The notes under the pieces: generated by a model | Database searches by the model: none | What the model was told of the DNA's origin: nothing | Seen by the model: only the letters and a program-made list of their open reading frames with translations | Assembly: GCA_003694175.1 (NCBI GenBank) | Contig: RFKV01000040.1 | Coordinates: 1-6,743, forward strand | From: Candidatus Dojkabacteria bacterium | GTDB lineage: Bacteria; Patescibacteriota; Dojkabacteria; J137 | DNA length: 6,743 nucleotides | Reading direction: 5' to 3' | Shown: positions 1-6,371 of the stretch, one piece after another | Layout of the letters: each line of letters starts with the position of its first letter | How positions within the stretch are numbered: position 1 is the first letter of the stretch | Position numbers and translations under genes: made by a program

Positions 1-240
1 GATATACTGTCAACCCAATTTTTATTTAATTTTTTATAGAGCTTTCTGTAGTACTCCTGTTTATTCATCAAAATCATCAAAAAATAACCTTTAGTTAACT
101 ATTGACTAATATACGCCAAAAATTTTTGTATGAGGTTTTGACGAAACTGGTAAAATCTGAGATGTTAAAATAAAGCTTGTGGTCAACCACTACTTAATTT
201 TAGCAATTTATTTGTTTAATTAAAAATTTCTGAAGAGATC
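1..240. other. Upstream spacer and trpS leader
   Basis: No convincing gene is seen here. One forward frame is open from base 2 to a TAG at 92-94 (30 codons) and could be the 3' end of a gene starting outside the window. Its composition (Phe, Tyr, Ser, Asn) is what AT-rich non-coding DNA also gives, so it is not called. The last ~70 bases before trpS contain a small inverted repeat, GTGG-TCAA-CCAC (179-190). No T-box hallmarks were found, although T-boxes are a known control of aminoacyl-tRNA synthetase genes in other bacteria. Confidence 0.5.
148..171 (+). promoter_or_regulatory. Possible tandem extended -10 elements before trpS
   Basis: Two TGnTAAAAT motifs lie in series, TGGTAAAAT at 148-156 and TGTTAAAAT at 163-171. 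Each matches the extended -10 consensus TGnTATAAT with one mismatch. Neither has a good -35 at 17 nt, which extended -10 promoters can tolerate. A TTGACG at 138-143 is too close to the first and too far from the second. Transcription from the second would begin near 178 and give a ~60 nt leader. In AT-rich DNA such matches arise by chance, so this is only a candidate. Confidence 0.3.
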
Positions 241-1251
241 ATGAAAAGAGTTCTTACAGGAGACAGACCGACTGGTAAACTACATTTAGGTCACTTTGTA
301 GGTTCATTGAAGAACAGAGTGAAGTTACAAAATGAATACGACACTTTCATCTTGGTAGCTGATGTACAGGCTCTCACTGACAACTTTGATCAAACCGGAA
401 AAATAAAAGATAACCTGTTAAATGTTATTATAGACAACCTTTCGGTAGGCATTGATCCAAAAAAAGTTACTTTCTATGTTCAGTCTTTAGTTCCGGAAAC
501 AGCTGAGCTAACAATTTATCTCATGAACTTTATTTCCTTCAATAAAGTTCTAAGAAACCCAACGGTGAAAGATGAAATAGCACAAAAAAGGGATAAATTT
601 AAAGGAAACCCACCTTTTGGTTTTGTTGCATACCCAATCAATCAAGCCGCAGACATTTTAACACCTAGAGCTGATATTGTCCCAGTAGGGTTTGATCAGG
701 CTCCAATGATTGAAAACACCAACACTATTATCAAAAAAATAAATTCACTTTATGGTCAAATATTTAATGAAGTTACTCCAGTTTTTGGAGATATCGGCAG
801 GTTGATTGGAACGGATGGAAGCGCAAAAATGAGTAAATCTCTTGGAAACACTATATATCTAAGCGACACCGAGGAGGAAGTCCGAAGCAAAGTAATGAAG
901 ATGTACACTGATCCAAATAGAGTTAAGTCTACAGATCCAGGAAGAGTAGAAGGTAATCCAGTATTTGTATACCATGACGCATTCAACTCAGATACAGAAG
1001 AAGTTAAGGATTTGAAAGAGAGATATGTAAAAGGCACAGTCAGTGACGTAGAAGTTAAAACAAAACTTGTTGCTGCTATTAACAAGTTTCTAGATCCGAT
1101 AAGAGAAAGGAGAGCATACTATGAAAGAAATATTGATGAGGTTTATGATATACTTTCGGCTGGGACAAAAAGAGCCAGGGAAGAGGGTAAGAAGACCCTA
1201 GAAATTCTTAAAGAAGCTATGAAGATTAACTATAATTTGTTTACTAATTGA
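241..1251 (+). CDS. trpS: Tryptophanyl-tRNA synthetase
   Basis: Class I aminoacyl-tRNA synthetase that activates tryptophan with ATP and charges tRNA-Trp in the cytoplasm. The 336-aa length is typical for bacterial TrpRS. The N-terminus (VLTGDRPTGKLHLGH) carries the HIGH-type ATP motif as HLGH at residues 15-18. Tryptophan-pocket signatures follow as YPINQAADIL (131-140) and VPVGFDQ (147-153), and the second ATP loop is a perfect KMSKS at 196-200. All expected motifs are present, so the enzyme should be active. The ATG start is fixed by the family N-terminus, which begins only a few residues before the Rossmann strand. Upstream there is only a weak purine stretch (gaagag), not a full Shine-Dalgarno. 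The gene ends in TGA followed at once by TAA. The exporter permease starts at or just after this stop, so the two are probably co-transcribed. Confidence 0.97.
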   Translation: MKRVLTGDRPTGKLHLGHFVGSLKNRVKLQNEYDTFILVADVQALTDNFDQTGKIKDNLLNVIIDNLSVGIDPKKVTFYVQSLVPETAELTIYLMNFISFNKVLRNPTVKDEIAQKRDKFKGNPPFGFVAYPINQAADILTPRADIVPVGFDQAPMIENTNTIIKKINSLYGQIFNEVTPVFGDIGRLIGTDGSAKMSKSLGNTIYLSDTEEEVRSKVMKMYTDPNRVKSTDPGRVEGNPVFVYHDAFNSDTEEVKDLKERYVKGTVSDVEVKTKLVAAINKFLDPIRERRAYYERNIDEVYDILSAGTKRAREEGKKTLEILKEAMKINYNLFTN

Positions 1252-1262
1252 TAATTTCGATT

Positions 1263-2066
1263 ATGTTTTCTGAATTTAAAAGAAGGTTTAGCAACAGGAG
1301 GCAGTATATTGATTTGTTGTGGGTATTTGTTAAAACCAGTTTTAAAATGCGTTACCAAAACTCAATCTTAGGAGTTTTTTGGGTAATGGCTAAACCTCTT
1401 TTGACTTTTCTCCTTATGTTTCAGATATGGTCTGGTTTCGGAAAAAATAGTCAAGTGGGTATCTTTCCAATTTATTTGTTAACAGGTGTTGTTTTTTTTA
1501 CGTATTTTCAGGAATTGGTAATTTATGGTCAGATGTCTCTTTTGGAAAAAGCACACATTATATTGAAAGTGAGCTTCCCAAGACAAATTGCGGTTGTTTC
1601 AAGCTTATTAAATGCATTGATAAATCTTTTTATTAATCTAATCGTAGTTTTTTTCATAATCTTTATTAATAGACTTGCTTTAAAACCTGAAGGTATGCTT
1701 TACTTCCTCTTCCTGGTGATTACTTTATTTATATTTTGTTCTGGGCTAGCTTTTTTTACAAGCATTCTAACAATCAGGTTTAGAGACTTGAAAAACATCT
1801 TCGATCTTGGTTTGTTTTTGCTATTCTGGTCAACGCCTGTATTCTATACTTTGGAAAACAATCCGTTGTTTGACCAATCAGCAATTGATTTTATTAACTC
1901 AATACCCTTTACGCATCTATTAAACCAAGTTAGAGCATCCTTCGGGCTTTATTATGAAATCGATCCAAATTTCGCTCTAACATTCTTCATTGTGAGTGTG
2001 ACTTTGTTGGTTATTGGGTGGAGATCTTTTTCGGTAAGAGTTAAAAAGATTGCTGAATATTTTTAA
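1263..2066 (+). CDS. ABC-2 polysaccharide exporter permease (Wzm/KpsM/TagG type)
   Basis: Transmembrane subunit of an ABC exporter for lipid-linked surface polysaccharide. The 267-aa length matches the family (about 255-290). An amphipathic N-terminal region leads to the family motif MRYQNSILGVFWVMAKP (residues 29-45; pattern RYxxSxLGxxWxxxxP). About six hydrophobic segments follow, near 36-56, 66-86, 108-136, 145-168, 177-197 and 238-255. The cytoplasmic coupling region KVSFPRQ (102-108), RFRDLK (172-177) and STPVFYT (190-196) are also family-like. I prefer ATG 1263. An in-frame TTG at 1248 would add five residues and overlap the trpS stop. Neither start has a clear Shine-Dalgarno, so translational coupling to trpS is likely. 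The ATPase gene follows after 33 nt. The exported glycan cannot be told from sequence: O-antigen, capsule, teichoic acid or S-layer glycan are all possible. Confidence 0.9.
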   Translation: MFSEFKRRFSNRRQYIDLLWVFVKTSFKMRYQNSILGVFWVMAKPLLTFLLMFQIWSGFGKNSQVGIFPIYLLTGVVFFTYFQELVIYGQMSLLEKAHIILKVSFPRQIAVVSSLLNALINLFINLIVVFFIIFINRLALKPEGMLYFLFLVITLFIFCSGLAFFTSILTIRFRDLKNIFDLGLFLLFWSTPVFYTLENNPLFDQSAIDFINSIPFTHLLNQVRASFGLYYEIDPNFALTFFIVSVTLLVIGWRSFSVRVKKIAEYF

Positions 2067-2099
2067 AGTCTAAAGTTACTTTTAAGCTTTATTAGGAAA

Positions 2100-2831
2100 A
2101 TGAATAACAAAGAAGTCGCAATAAAGATTAGAAACCTTTCAAAAACATTTATGATTAGAGAAAACACCAAATATACGGTGAAGGAACTTGTAGTGTCTTT
2201 TTTTAATCAGGGCAGAACAAAAAGTTACAAAGTGCTTGATAACATAAACTTAGACATTTACAAAGGAGAGTTCTTTGGAATAATTGGTGGTAATGGGAGT
2301 GGTAAAAGTACACTTTTGAAGCTCATTGCTGGCATCTACAAACCTGATGATGGAAGCCATATTGATTATGCGGGTAAACTGGTACCTTTTTTAGAGCTTG
2401 GTGTCGGTTTCAATCCTGATCTTACCGGTAGAGAAAATATATATCTAAATGGGACAATACTTGGAATGACTTTAAAATTTATCAATACCAAGATTAAGGA
2501 CATAATTGAGTTTGCAGAAATAGGTCAATATATTGACATGCCAGTTAAGAACTATTCTAGCGGAATGATGGTAAGACTAGCTTTTAGTATTGCAATACAA
2601 TCAAAAGCAGACATATACCTACTTGATGAGATTTTGTCGGTAGGGGACGCCAGATTTCAGCAGAAATCAATAAAAATAATTTATGAATTTAAAAGACAAG
2701 GAAAAACTATTGTATTTGTAAATCATAGTATGGATGCTATAAGAAGACTTTGCGACAGAGTAATGCTACTTAAAAAGGGTGAATACGTAGTAGGTAAACC
2801 AGACAAAATTATAAAGATGTATACAAATTAA
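2100..2831 (+). CDS. ABC exporter ATPase (Wzt/KpsT/TagH type, short form)
   Basis: Nucleotide-binding subunit that powers the permease encoded just upstream. Visible motifs are Walker A GGNGSGKS (residues 63-70), the family-typical FLELGVGFNPDLTGREN (97-113), the ABC signature YSSGMMVRL (152-160), Walker B DIYLLDE (171-177, catalytic Glu177), D-loop SVGD (180-183) and the switch histidine in VNHS (His209). All catalytic residues are intact. At 243 aa the protein ends soon after the nucleotide-binding domain. It lacks the C-terminal glycan-binding domain that long Wzt proteins (about 400 aa or more) use to recognise a capped chain end, so it resembles the short KpsT-like class. The ATG at 2100 has AGGA at 2094-2097, only 2 nt away, an unusually tight spacing. 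The start is supported because strand 1 (VAIKIRNLSKTF) begins immediately after it. Confidence 0.93.
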   Translation: MNNKEVAIKIRNLSKTFMIRENTKYTVKELVVSFFNQGRTKSYKVLDNINLDIYKGEFFGIIGGNGSGKSTLLKLIAGIYKPDDGSHIDYAGKLVPFLELGVGFNPDLTGRENIYLNGTILGMTLKFINTKIKDIIEFAEIGQYIDMPVKNYSSGMMVRLAFSIAIQSKADIYLLDEILSVGDARFQQKSIKIIYEFKRQGKTIVFVNHSMDAIRRLCDRVMLLKKGEYVVGKPDKIIKMYTN

Positions 2832-3464
2832 GGTTTAATTTATGGATATAGATAAAAGCTTTACCTATACAAACTCTTAAAATTTGACAATTTTCTGTTT
2901 AGACTTAGTTTTTTGTATTAATAATTTGACAGCGTGAGCTATACCGGAGATTTTTGAACAAGATTCTTATTTAGTAATCTTCATTAGGTTGAATGTAGGA
3001 TACAACTACAATTTGCAGTTTAGCTTGCTATGTCTCATCTTCAAGGACAAGAATTTAGAAAGCTTACATCAAAAAAACTAAAGACATATTTTTGCTGATT
3101 TATAACCCCGTAAAACTAATAAGAAGGCTGATAACTGTTATTTGAGAAATCATAAAAAAAATAAAAAACAATACAAAATCTAACCCTATAGGATTAATGG
3201 TTACCCTTCGTTTCGCTGTTTGCTACTAGATAGATTGGAAGTCTCTGTGAAGATTCTTAATAAAAAAACCTTTAAACCAACATAACATATCCATTTATTC
3301 AACAGTCTTAATAAATTTGGATAAGATAGGTAGTAAATTAACTAAATTATTTAAACAGGCTTATTTTTGATTATGCTTATTTTGAGTACGTAAGAAATCT
3401 GGTCACAAAATTTTTGGATAACTTATTGAATTTATTAATCTAAGAAGGAAGTAAAAACCTTGCG

Positions 3465-3498
3465 TTTTAGCATATTGTATTCTACCGCATGCTGAAAA
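3465..3498. repeat. Imperfect hairpin in the spacer
   Basis: TTTTAGCAT (3465-3473) pairs with ATGCTGAAAA (3489-3498), giving 5 + 4 base pairs around one bulged G and a 15-nt loop. It is not followed by a U-rich tract, so it does not look like a rho-independent terminator. Function is unknown and it may be chance. Confidence 0.3.
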
Positions 3499-3962
3499 TA
3501 AGATTGACTGTTCAATATGGCAAATGTTTAAAACTTCTTTAGCCATAACATAATTTCATAAAACGATATTTTAAGGTTTTAAATACAGGAGGATGATGTA
3601 GTGAAAAACATTGCTTGTACTTGAATTTAAGCGAATTAATCTGTTTTGATTCTAATAAGTCATCTTCACTTCATTAGTTACATACATGTTTTTAAGCCTG
3701 GCCATTTATTAATCTATTAATCACTGTTTGTCTAGGTTTCGACAGTTCAAACTTTGATTCTGCGTTTGTTTTGTTAATTCACTGAATTACCGATTCAAGA
3801 AAAACATAGATTTATGCGTTAGGATAAAGAAGGTATATAATACTTGATATAATTCAAACTTGAAGGGCACAAAGAAAAGATGTATTGGTGATTAGATAAT
3901 TGAGCTTAAAAATGTGCTGATGGAGGTTGGTGTAGCAATCTAATTTTTGTTTTACCCTGAAG

Positions 3963-3998
3963 TAAAAGTAAACTTTTAATACTTTTAATACTTTTGAC
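3963..3998. repeat. Tandem 9-mers joined to an inverted repeat
   Basis: ACTTTTAAT occurs at 3972-3980 and again at 3981-3989, followed by the diverged ACTTTTGAC at 3990-3998. The first copy also forms an inverted repeat with the bases before it: TAAAAGT (3963-3969), a 2-nt centre, ACTTTTA (3972-3978). The cluster directly abuts and overlaps a TTGACG hexamer of a possible promoter before the glycosyltransferase gene. Its placement would suit an operator or an UP-like AT-rich element, which is inference only. Confidence 0.45.
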
Positions 3999-4020
3999 GA
4001 ATGGAGAGTAAACTTATAAA
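3994..4020 (+). promoter_or_regulatory. Possible promoter of the glycosyltransferase gene
   Basis: TTGACG (3994-3999) is a five-of-six match to the -35 consensus, and TATAAA (4015-4020) a five-of-six match to the -10. The spacer is only 15 nt against a preferred 17, which weakens the call. An alternative -10, TAAATA at 4017-4022, would give 17 nt but a poorer hexamer. Transcription would start near 4027 and give a leader of about 60 nt. The gene lies 1.26 kb after its upstream neighbour, so it probably needs its own promoter. Confidence 0.4.
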
Positions 4021-4052
4021 TATTGGTAATTTTAATTTCTGTCCCTATAGAT

Positions 4053-4073
4053 CATCAGATTAATAAACTGATG
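4053..4073 (+). other. Leader hairpin just before the glycosyltransferase start
   Basis: CATCAG (4053-4058) and CTGATG (4068-4073) form a perfect 6-bp stem with a 9-nt A/T loop, ending 16 nt before the start codon at 4090. No Shine-Dalgarno is seen between the stem and the ATG. A stem here could affect ribosome access or mark a protein-binding site. It could also be chance, because a 6-bp repeat is not rare over this distance. Confidence 0.35.
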
Positions 4074-4089
4074 TCAGACAACTTTTCGT

Positions 4090-6228
4090 ATGGAAAAAGC
4101 AATCACGAGAATAACAAAAAATCTAGGATGTTTACTCAACAAAAGGTTAAAGGTTATTTATATAGGTGATAACATAAGCGACTTCCTCGCGGCAATTGAT
4201 TCTGTGGATGTCGAGCTTTCAATTTTATGCGTAAAAGAGGACGGAACCTACGCTACATACTTACAGAAGGATGCAGCAGAGATTAATTCAAGTAAAATAA
4301 AAGATGAAACAGAAAAATCAAACCTCTTAGACTTTTCTGGGACCAAAGCAAAAGTACACGCAGATAGAAATAAAAGTCTAAAAAAGATACATTCCGAAGA
4401 CCCCGAAGTAGTAAATTTCGGTAAACTCGACGAAATTCTTTTGAACTTTGACGAATTTTCCGAAGTAGATTTAATCAAGATTAATAGTTTCGAGAAAAAA
4501 GTTCTTGAAGGATCCTCTCTCACGATATCAAAAAACCTTCCTTACATTTTTATAAATGCTAAATCCTTAGAATCAGAAGAAAACGACTACATTCCAAAAG
4601 ATATAACAAACTATCTGCTAAGTTTAGGTTATGATCAGTTTATTGTTTATGATAACGTTGGTCTTATCAGAGATATATTACACTCACCGGAGGAGCAAGA
4701 ATTTATAAAACTTTTTTCTAAAGTGGATTTCAATCAATTCGATATTTTAGCTCTATCCCCCAAACACAAATCAATAAACTTGCAGTGTATAGCAAATGAA
4801 TTACTTGAATACTCAAAGATCCTACATGAAAGATTGTGCTCAATAGAGTCAGGTGAAATCACTAAAAAAACTTTAAACCATGAGGTTGAGTCAAGAATCA
4901 CAGAGTTGTGCGAAAAGACATCAAATGAGTTTTTGAAACATTTAGATTCATTGACCAAAAAGATAATACAACTAGAGAAAGATTTATTTACAAAGGATTC
5001 TTTAATAGATTCGTTACATAAGGAAATAGAGAAAAAAAATAAAGATATTTTAGAAATAACAAGTGCTTTAGAATCTACTAAAAATGAAATCCAAAAAAAA
5101 GAGCGAGAACACAAAATTGAGTTAGATTTTCTTAGGAATGAAATTCAAAAGATCTATAACTCAAAAACTTGGAGATATAGGGAAAAGATTCTTAATCTTA
5201 GAAAAACCGTGCTTAAGTCTCTACTACTTCTAAAAAGGACCTCAAAAAAGGTAAAGTCTTACCTAAAAAAAGGATTAAAAGATAACTTTAAAGTCTTTTT
5301 TTTAAAACAAACATCAAAACCTAAAATTGTATACATTGATCACGGATATCATAAAAACACAAATTCAAATAAGTTTTTACAAGATTTTTTATCTGAATAT
5401 TTCGAAATTACTTACATACTAGATCACAGTTGGGAAGGAAAAGCTTATCCAGATCTTACTTTTGTTGATAAATCATATTACGCGGTTATTTTCTTCCAAA
5501 GTCCACCACCTGATGACGTTGACAAAAATTTGAAATGTAAGAACAAAATTTTCATACCAATGTTTGATGGATACGGCAGTATGGACGATAATTTCTGGTA
5601 TAAATTTAGAAACTATAAAATAGTCAACTTTTCGAAAACATTACACAAAAGAGTCTCGGATCTTGGATTAGATTCAATTTATGTACAGTACTTTCCAAAA
5701 CCGGGAGAGTTTGCCAAGGGGGAGGAAAATACGGTCTTTTTTTGGCAAAGGCACTCTAACATAAATATAAATACTGTCATAGAAATCCTAAAAAAGAATA
5801 AGGGTATAAAAATACATATACACAAAAAGACAGATCCAAATCACAGCTTTGTAGAGCCGACACCTGATCAAATTTCTGAATATCAAATCACTATGTCTGA
5901 TTGGTTTGAAAAAAAAGAAGATGTACTCAAAATTATCTCATCAAAACAAATCTACATTGCACCACGAGATTCTGAGGGAATAGGGCTGTCATTTTTGGAG
6001 GCTATGTCCATGGGAAAAGTGGTTATTGCTTGTGACAAGCCAACAATGAACGAGTACATAAAACACGGCGAAACTGGTTTTCTGTTTAATTTGCATAACT
6101 TATCTAATTCTGACATTGTTCTTACGAACTTAGAACAGATACAGCGTAACACATACAATTACATCACGAAAGGACATGAAGAGTGGTTAATGAACAGGAA
6201 AAAAATCGTAGAACACATAAATTATTAA
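4090..6228 (+). CDS. Multidomain glycosyltransferase: FkbM-like domain, coiled coil, GT4 domain
   Basis: Predicted cytoplasmic, 712 aa, no signal peptide or membrane segment seen. Residues 1-225 resemble an FkbM-family methyltransferase fold (YIGDNIS 24-30; DLIKIN..FEKKVLEG 127-141; LPYIFINA; a late LLSLGY), but the SAM motif DVGANxG and the DVEG motif are not conserved. Residues ~255-355 are a Lys/Glu-rich coiled coil, closed by IYNSKTWR (355-362), a motif common after coiled coils in multidomain bacterial glycosyltransferases. A basic stretch follows (370-405). Residues 410-712 form a GT-B domain starting KPKIVYID, with the GT4-type EX7E motif EGIGLSFLE (Glu629, Glu637) that contacts the sugar nucleotide. 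It most likely adds a sugar to the glycan exported by the upstream transporter; donor and acceptor are unknown. The ATG at 4090 is the only plausible start, since a TGA lies seven codons upstream in frame. No Shine-Dalgarno is evident. Confidence 0.88.
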   Translation: MEKAITRITKNLGCLLNKRLKVIYIGDNISDFLAAIDSVDVELSILCVKEDGTYATYLQKDAAEINSSKIKDETEKSNLLDFSGTKAKVHADRNKSLKKIHSEDPEVVNFGKLDEILLNFDEFSEVDLIKINSFEKKVLEGSSLTISKNLPYIFINAKSLESEENDYIPKDITNYLLSLGYDQFIVYDNVGLIRDILHSPEEQEFIKLFSKVDFNQFDILALSPKHKSINLQCIANELLEYSKILHERLCSIESGEITKKTLNHEVESRITELCEKTSNEFLKHLDSLTKKIIQLEKDLFTKDSLIDSLHKEIEKKNKDILEITSALESTKNEIQKKEREHKIELDFLRNEIQKIYNSKTWRYREKILNLRKTVLKSLLLLKRTSKKVKSYLKKGLKDNFKVFFLKQTSKPKIVYIDHGYHKNTNSNKFLQDFLSEYFEITYILDHSWEGKAYPDLTFVDKSYYAVIFFQSPPPDDVDKNLKCKNKIFIPMFDGYGSMDDNFWYKFRNYKIVNFSKTLHKRVSDLGLDSIYVQYFPKPGEFAKGEENTVFFWQRHSNININTVIEILKKNKGIKIHIHKKTDPNHSFVEPTPDQISEYQITMSDWFEKKEDVLKIISSKQIYIAPRDSEGIGLSFLEAMSMGKVVIACDKPTMNEYIKHGETGFLFNLHNLSNSDIVLTNLEQIQRNTYNYITKGHEEWLMNRKKIVEHINY

Positions 6229-6371
6229 TCAATATCAAAGCAGTTATAAAGAAAATTTTATACAAATTAATTTTAAAAATTGAGACTAACTACTTATTGG
6301 ATGCGATTGAAAACCTAAATCAAAGATTTGAGGAACTCGATAAGATAATAAGGTTAAGGTCACTAAAGTAA
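6183..6371 (+). CDS. Small overlapping frame, coiled-coil-like, possibly a frameshifted tail or gene remnant
   Basis: Sixty-two codons from a GTG, overlapping the last 46 nt of the glycosyltransferase gene in the -1 phase. AAGGA at 6170-6174 lies 8 nt before the GTG, which is reasonable for initiation and would allow coupling. The product is basic and helical: an Ile/Lys/Leu-rich amphipathic part (residues ~16-35), then a short heptad-like part (LLDAIENLNQRFEELDKII, ~38-56). Such sequence is often seen at the start of coiled-coil methyltransferases or glycosyltransferases, so it may be the N-terminus of a decayed gene. Alternatively it is the displaced C-terminal tail of the preceding enzyme: a one-base gain in the A7 run at 6199-6205 would fuse the two frames. 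A free-standing small protein is the third option. No function can be assigned. Confidence 0.4.
   Translation: MVNEQEKNRRTHKLLINIKAVIKKILYKLILKIETNYLLDAIENLNQRFEELDKIIRLRSLK

Larger units (their letters stand above)
2832..4089. other. Gene-free spacer of about 1.26 kb
   Basis: No reading frame on either strand is long enough, or motif-bearing enough, to call a gene. The longest notable opening is 47 codons (2938-3078), in frame with an ATG at 2842 that sits 8 nt after AAGG and 10 nt after the ATPase stop but meets a TAA after 12 codons. Good ribosome-binding-like motifs lead nowhere: AGGAGG at 3587-3592 before a GTG at 3601, which opens only seven codons, and AAGGAAG near 3444-3450 before a TTG at 3460, which opens eleven. 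AT-only inverted repeats occur, for example AAAATT-TGAC-AATTTT at 2879-2894. Stops are about as frequent as expected for AT-rich random DNA, so strong decay or true non-coding DNA are both possible. No tRNA, CRISPR or transposase remnant was recognised. Confidence 0.6.

Noticed and set aside
146..240. T-box riboswitch controlling trpS
   Set aside because: The leader is only about 60-95 nt and lacks the T-box core and a terminator/antiterminator pair; the GTGG/CCAC repeat at 179-190 is too small to serve.
756..1085. Reverse-strand open frame inside trpS
   Set aside because: It lies wholly opposite a gene with complete TrpRS motifs and has Ser/Leu/Thr-rich shadow composition.
2842..2880. Twelve-codon frame directly after the ATPase gene
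   Set aside because: It is too short to support as a gene, and its weak AAGG spacing is readily matched by chance in this composition.
2879..2914. Rho-independent terminator after the ATPase gene (AAAATT/AATTTT with a later T6 run)
   Set aside because: The stem is entirely A/T and the T-run begins about 14 nt after it, so it is not a convincing terminator.
2832..4089. Recoded TGA (as in some candidate phyla) hiding genes in the spacer
   Set aside because: TAA and TAG alone already break every frame, and the real genes contain no in-frame TGA. trpS ends TGA-TAA, which does not discriminate, but nothing requires recoding.
2842..4089. The spacer as a nonsense-riddled N-terminal extension of the glycosyltransferase, since ATG 2842 and ATG 4090 share a frame
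   Set aside because: About 45 stops occur in roughly 416 codons of that frame, at or above random expectation, and no continuous family resemblance is visible.
4248..5114. Reverse-strand open frames inside the glycosyltransferase gene (4248-4523 and 4734-5114), and a similar one at 5952-6158
   Set aside because: All are antisense to a well-supported gene and have Ser/Phe-rich composition typical of antisense shadows; no motif is visible.
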